Of a DNA stretch of 64,000 bases, positions 49,801 to 55,800 are shown in pieces. Made by a program: the position numbers and the translations under genes. A model generated the notes under the pieces. That model did not search any database and was not told the DNA's origin. It worked only from the letters and a program-made list of their open reading frames with translations. The DNA is from Ypsolopha sequella (Eukaryota; Arthropoda; Insecta; Lepidoptera; Ypsolophidae), in NCBI GenBank assembly GCA_934047225.1, contig OW204012.1, positions 12,896,001-12,960,000 of the forward strand, written 5' to 3'. How positions within the stretch are numbered: position 1 is the first letter of the stretch; each line of letters starts with the position of its first letter.

Positions 49801-52800
49801 AACAGTGAAAAAAAAATTATAACATTTATGGTACACAGAAAGGGTTGCAGGATAGCCAACTTCTCGTAAATAAATTTAAAAAATATGAATAATAAAGCCC
49901 TAGGGCAAAATAATCGACTTTCTGTTCGGTTTTGATGCATAAAAAGTGGGCCTTTACGAGCACTTGCATTGAAAAAATGTTTTTTTTTATGTTTCAGGCT
50001 CTGGAAGAAGGGCTCACGCCGCGACAGATCTGCGACAAATACTTCGCGATACACAACGACGTGTATCGATGGTTCAATATAGGGTTCGACCACTTCGGAC
50101 GGACTAGCACGCCCGAGCAGACTGAGTGAGTCTTTTCTACTTTATTGTTATATACAAGGTTACTTTTTGATCATCGTCCAAATTCATACTGGAGGTTTGG
50201 TAAGTGATCGTTATCATCAATCGATAACAATTTTTGTGAAATTCGTATAGTGAAATTTCGACTTCCCATTGTAATTCACTCCCAGTCCTGAGTGAATCAC
50301 TATGGGGAGTCGAAATTAAATTTTATGAAATTTACAAAAATCGTTATTGGTTCATGATGCTGTTCACTTACCAAGGCTCAAATATGAATTTGGACGATGT
50401 TCACAAAATCACCTTGTATAGTTCAATTCAATTCAATTCAAAATCCTTTATTGTACACTAGAATAAAACGTATTACAAGTATCAGTAATCTTACAGTTTA
50501 AGGGCGCACCGAGCGTTTGCATTTGTCTCTATCTTTTTCTTTATGTGTAAAGAGTAAAGAAAATAACCAAACTTTTGCACTTTTTCTATGTTTTACGTAG
50601 TTATCTTCATCATATTGTTCTTAAATAAAAAAACTATCGTGTATAAACGCTCCAGTTATCTATGAACTTTATTTTAGTAAATGATTCATCGAAAAAAGAG
50701 GAAAAAATTACTCGAAAAGAGGTAACTTTGCGAATTTATTCTATCGAGCCAACTTTATCAAATCTTGTTTCCATCGTGTATACAGTCTAGTATATATACC
50801 CAATAATACCAATATATTTAACTTAATTTTAATTTAATTGTTTACTACTTCAAACAAGGGTTATAAAAACGAGTTTGTGTGTGTAAAAAGCTCGGTGCGC
50901 TCTTAAGCAAAAGGCGAGCTGAATACTGAAAGAGAGAGAGATACTGAAAGAGATTTCTACCAGCAAACCCTTGGTCACAGAATCAATGAAACAAATAGTG
51001 AGCATATTTCATAAGTGCACACAAAGACAAAAAACTGTTTAAAACACATGAGTTGAAAATAATAATAATAATTAACCAGTAGTCTACATAAATTAACGGT
51101 AATAATAGGTTTTTTATCTATGAAATTATCTTACAGATTCATGAGTTCATAATTCCTGTAATTCAATAGCTATTTCGATGTTTTGTTTTTTGTTTGAAAG
51201 TTGATGGTAAGGTTATATATCTACGTATTAAATTTTGTTTTAAAACTTCAAAAACAGTTCGTCCTAAATGCCATCCATTTCCATGATAAGATTTGTAATA
51301 ATTTTTTACAGCTGACACTATTAAAAAATTAAATTAATGTTGCTGTTAGCTTAATGTTGTCTCATTCATGCACAAAAGAAATTACATAATTTGGATTTGT
51401 GTTTCCTAAAAAAAAACATTTCAAAGAAAGAAAATGATCTTTAAGTAATCTTTTCAAGACAGGCAACGAGGGAGCACGCTTAATAGCGATAGGCAAGTTA
51501 TTCCACAATGTGACAGCTTTAACAGCAAAAGAATATTATAGTTTACATGTGGAATAGTTTAATTTATATGTATAATATGTAGAATAATTTATTTATACAC
51601 TGGTGGACATAAAAATCGACTCAAGCATTGTTGTCCTACATTTAAGGAAATAACCCAATCATACAAACATAAACATATGAAATATATATATCATTTTAAA
51701 GGTATAGGCCACCTTTGAATAAATGCAAGTTTTCGCTATTTGATTATTTCAATATTTATTAATTCATCACTTTAAAAAAAATACAGCCTGTATAGCAAAT
51801 ACTTTAAGACAAAAATGTATTTAATCAAAGGTGGAGGCCTATACCTTTAAAATGACATGTTATATATTTGATATGTTTATGTTTGTATGATTGGGTTATT
51901 TCCTTAAATGTAGAACAAGAATGCTTGAGTCGATTTTTATGTCCACCAGTGTATGTAGAATAATTAATTATACAGGGTGATTGGTAATTCGACATATTCC
52001 TTGAAAATGGTTATACCAGAGATCATTTCCAACGAATTAAGTCCTATCAACTAGGTGTCGAAAATGAATTGTCTCCGAATTACGAAGGTTTTTATATTAT
52101 TTTTCAAACCATCAGACTAATAACCAAAAATAAATCATTTAAAAATAACTATTCCTCTCTCAGCACTTATTTATTATATTTCTGATCAATGATAGATGAG
52201 TGATGATTTATAAAAAAAATACGTGCCCTGAATTCCTATAATCTCAGAATTAAATGGTCTTAAGTGGAAAGAAAACCTTTTTATTTTGTAATTTTTGAAA
52301 CATCGACGTGTTTTACTTGAAAAAAAGTTATCATTTTCGACCCCTAGTTGATAGGCATTATTTGTTGGAAATGATCCCTAGTATAACCCCTTTAAAGGAA
52401 TAGGTCGAATTACCAATCACTCTGTATATGTAAAATAATTTAATTTATATGTAGAATGATTTATTTTATATGTAGAATAAATTAATTTATGTGCACAATA
52501 AATTAATTTATATGTAGAATAATTATTTTATATGTAAAACAAATTAATTTATATGTAGAATAATTTATTTTATATGTAGAATAATTTAATTTATATGTAG
52601 AATAATTTATTTTATATGTAGAATAATTTAATTTATATGTAGAATAATTTATTTTATATGTAGAATAATTTAATTTATATGTAGAATAATTTATTTTATA
52701 TGTAGAATAATTTAATTTATATGTAGAATAATATTTTTTTTGTTTACAGAATAGTACAAAAGATGTTCCTGAAGCTACAAGACAACGGTTTCATAAGCAC

Positions 52801-55800
52801 ACAGGCAGTGGACCAACTCCTTTGTCAGAAATGTGATAGATTCTTAGCTGATAGGTAAGTGTCAAACACAGATATCAGAGGTAGGAGATATGGTAAGGGG
52901 CGTGGCGCTTACGAACGCATGAGGTTAAAAATAGTCATCATGCGTGACCCAATGCCGATAGAGATGTGATGTGTTATGTTGTCTGTGGGTACAGGTTGAT
53001 GCCCCGCCCTCTTTTTGCACGTGAAGGGTACACGGAAAGAACGTGCCATGTCAGTAAAGTGAATATTTTCATAATTGCATTTATAAAGTTACAAACCTTG
53101 TGCCTTCTTTAGTATTAATGAATTGTTTATCGAATATACGGAAAAATATTAAAAATGCATCTGTTGACAAATATACGAAGCGAAAGTTTCACTTAAATTA
53201 GTATTAGCTGGTGTTTTTGCAAAACTAGTAACTTAAACCCTTTTTGGACACGGAAAAAACGTGCATTGTCAACTAATGTCGCGAAAACGTGCATTGTCAA
53301 CTAATGTCGCGAAAACGTGCATTGTCAACTAATGTCGCGAAAACGTGCATTGTCAACTAATGTCGCGAAAACGTGCATTGTCAACTAATGTCGCGAAAAC
53401 GTGCATTGTCAACTAATGTCGCGAAAACGTGCATTGTCAACTAATGTCGCGAAAACGTGCATTGTCAACTAATGTCGCGAAAAAAACTTGCATTGTCACA
53501 CTTTACAGGGAAGAAAGTGGTACTTAGATATCTATGTGAAAATATTGTATGTTTATGTAGGGGATATTTTTAGGGTTCAGTAGAAATAAAATTGTCAATG
53601 GCTATAAAAGAAACATGTTTTTAAAAGTTTTACATTTTTGGCAAGTTAGTGTAATATTCTTGAGCAGATTGAGAACAAAACTTCTTTAAAGCTTGCAGGT
53701 CTTCATATTTTTCTTTTTTGAGTGGGATGAGGTCATCATAGGCATTTGACGGTAGTTCGAATTCTACAGCTGGCAAAGTGTTGACCAAAGATCGAGGACG
53801 GATAACTTTTTTGGCCCAGGAAGTTTTGTAGTGCTCCCTGTACAACATGCACTGTGGTTCTTCGAGAGTGACTTTGACCTCTTTTAATGTTTGTGTTGGG
53901 AATGGACATTTCTTCAGGTAGAGGGGTTTTGTGAAGTCCGACCATGACTTAACCATTCCATTTCCTACTTCAATCACATCGAAGGGACATGGGGTTTGCC
54001 TCGATACCCTTAGCAAGTCATACCAATCACTCGGGAGTTCCATCCGCGTTTTTTTGTTTAGCAAACCCATATTTTTGTCATTTTCTAGATAGGAATGTCC
54101 TCTCATTGGAAACGTCATTGTGATCGAATCAACAAGACGTGTGTCGTGGACGATATAGTGAATGGCTCTGAAGACATTGTAATTCTTGTTCTGTCCTCCA
54201 CATGTCGTGGACGATATAGTGAATGGCTCTGAAGACATTGTAATTCTTGTTCTGTCCTCCACATGTCGTGGACGATATAGTGAATGGCTCTGAAGACATT
54301 GTAATTCTTGTTCTGTCCTCCACATGTCGTGGACGATATAGTGAATGGCTCTGAAGACATTGTAATTCTTGTTCTGTCCTCCACATGTCGTGGACGATAT
54401 AGTGAATGGCTCTGAAGACATTGTAATTCTTGTTCTGTCCTCCACATGTCGTGGACGATATAGTGAATGGCTCTGAAGACATTGTAATTCTTGTTCTGTC
54501 CTCCACATGTCGTGGACGATATAGTGAATGGCTCTGAAGACATTGTAATTCTTGTTCTGTCCTCCACATGTCGTGGACGATATAGTGAATGGCTCTGAAG
54601 ACATTGTAATTCTTGTTCTGTCCTCCACATGTCGTGGACGATATAGTGAATGGCTCTGAAGACATTGTAATTCTTGTTCTGTCCTCCACATGTCGTGGAC
54701 GATATAGTGAATGGCTCTGAAGACATTGTAATTCTTGTTCTGTCCTCCACATGTCGTGGACGATATAGTGAATGGCTCTGAAGACATTGTAATTCTTGTT
54801 CTGTCCTCCACATGTCGTGGACGATATAGTGAATGGCTCTGAAGACATTGTAATTCTTGTTCTGTCCTCCACATGTCGTGGACGATATAGTGAATGGCTC
54901 TGAAGACATTGTAATTCTTGTTCTGTCCTCCACATGTCGTGGACGATATAGTGAATGGCTCTGAAGACATTGTAATTCTTGTTCTGTCCTCCACATGTCG
55001 TGGACGATATAGTGAATGGCTCTGAAGACATTGTAATTCTTGTTCTGTCCTCCACATGTCGTGGACGATATAGTGAATGGCTCTGAAGACATTGTAATTC
55101 TTGTTCTGTCCTCCACATGTCGTGGACGATATAGTGAATGGCTCTGAAGACATTGTAATTCTTGTTCTGTCCTCCACATGTCGTGGACGATATAGTGAAT
55201 GGCTCTGAAGACATTGTAATTCTTGTTCTGTCCTCCACATGTCGTGGACGATATAGTGAATGGCTCTGAAGACATTGTAATTCTTGTTCTGTCCTCCACA
55301 TGTCGTGGACGATATAGTGAATGGCTCTGAAGACATTGTAATTCTTGTTCTGTCCTCCACATGTCGTGGACGATATAGTGAATGGCTCTGAAGACATTGT
55401 AATTCTTGTTCTGTCCTCCACATGTCGTGGACGATATAGTGAATGGCTCTGAAGACATTGTAATTCTTGTTCTGTCCTCCACATGTCGTGGACGATATAG
55501 TGAATGGCTCTGAAGACATTGTAATTCTTGTTCTGTCCTCCACACGAATCGCAGAAGATGTGAATGTGACGAATCGTATTGGTCAGATCCTTTCCTTGCA
55601 TGAGTTTCAGGGTAGGTGTTCGCGCCACTTCTTGTGGCTCTCATACTGCGAGGTAGTTGTGAATTAATATTTGCAACTGTCATTTTCGCTGCATCTCCAC
55701 CCGCTTAGTTTTGGACGCAAATCAATCAGTCGTCAATCAGAAGCCTTTCACGCCGGAGGTCTACGCTGATTGCCATTCGACTAGGTCCTACCTAGACCCT

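Larger units (their letters stand above)
51547..52737 (+). repeat. AT-rich 21-bp tandem array split by two MITEs
   Basis: Units of the form TATGTAGAATAATTTATTT and TATGTAGAATAATTTAATT alternate, giving a 42-bp higher period. Visible parts: 51547-51597, 51952-51972 and 52425-52737. It ends about 12 bp before exon 10. Confidence 0.9.

Noticed and set aside
53630..55683. Three very long overlapping repetitive open frames (637, 522 and 499 residues, minus strand)
   Set aside because: They are the same 61-bp unit read in three phases; only the ends hold family-like sequence. Not a fibrous or repeat protein.
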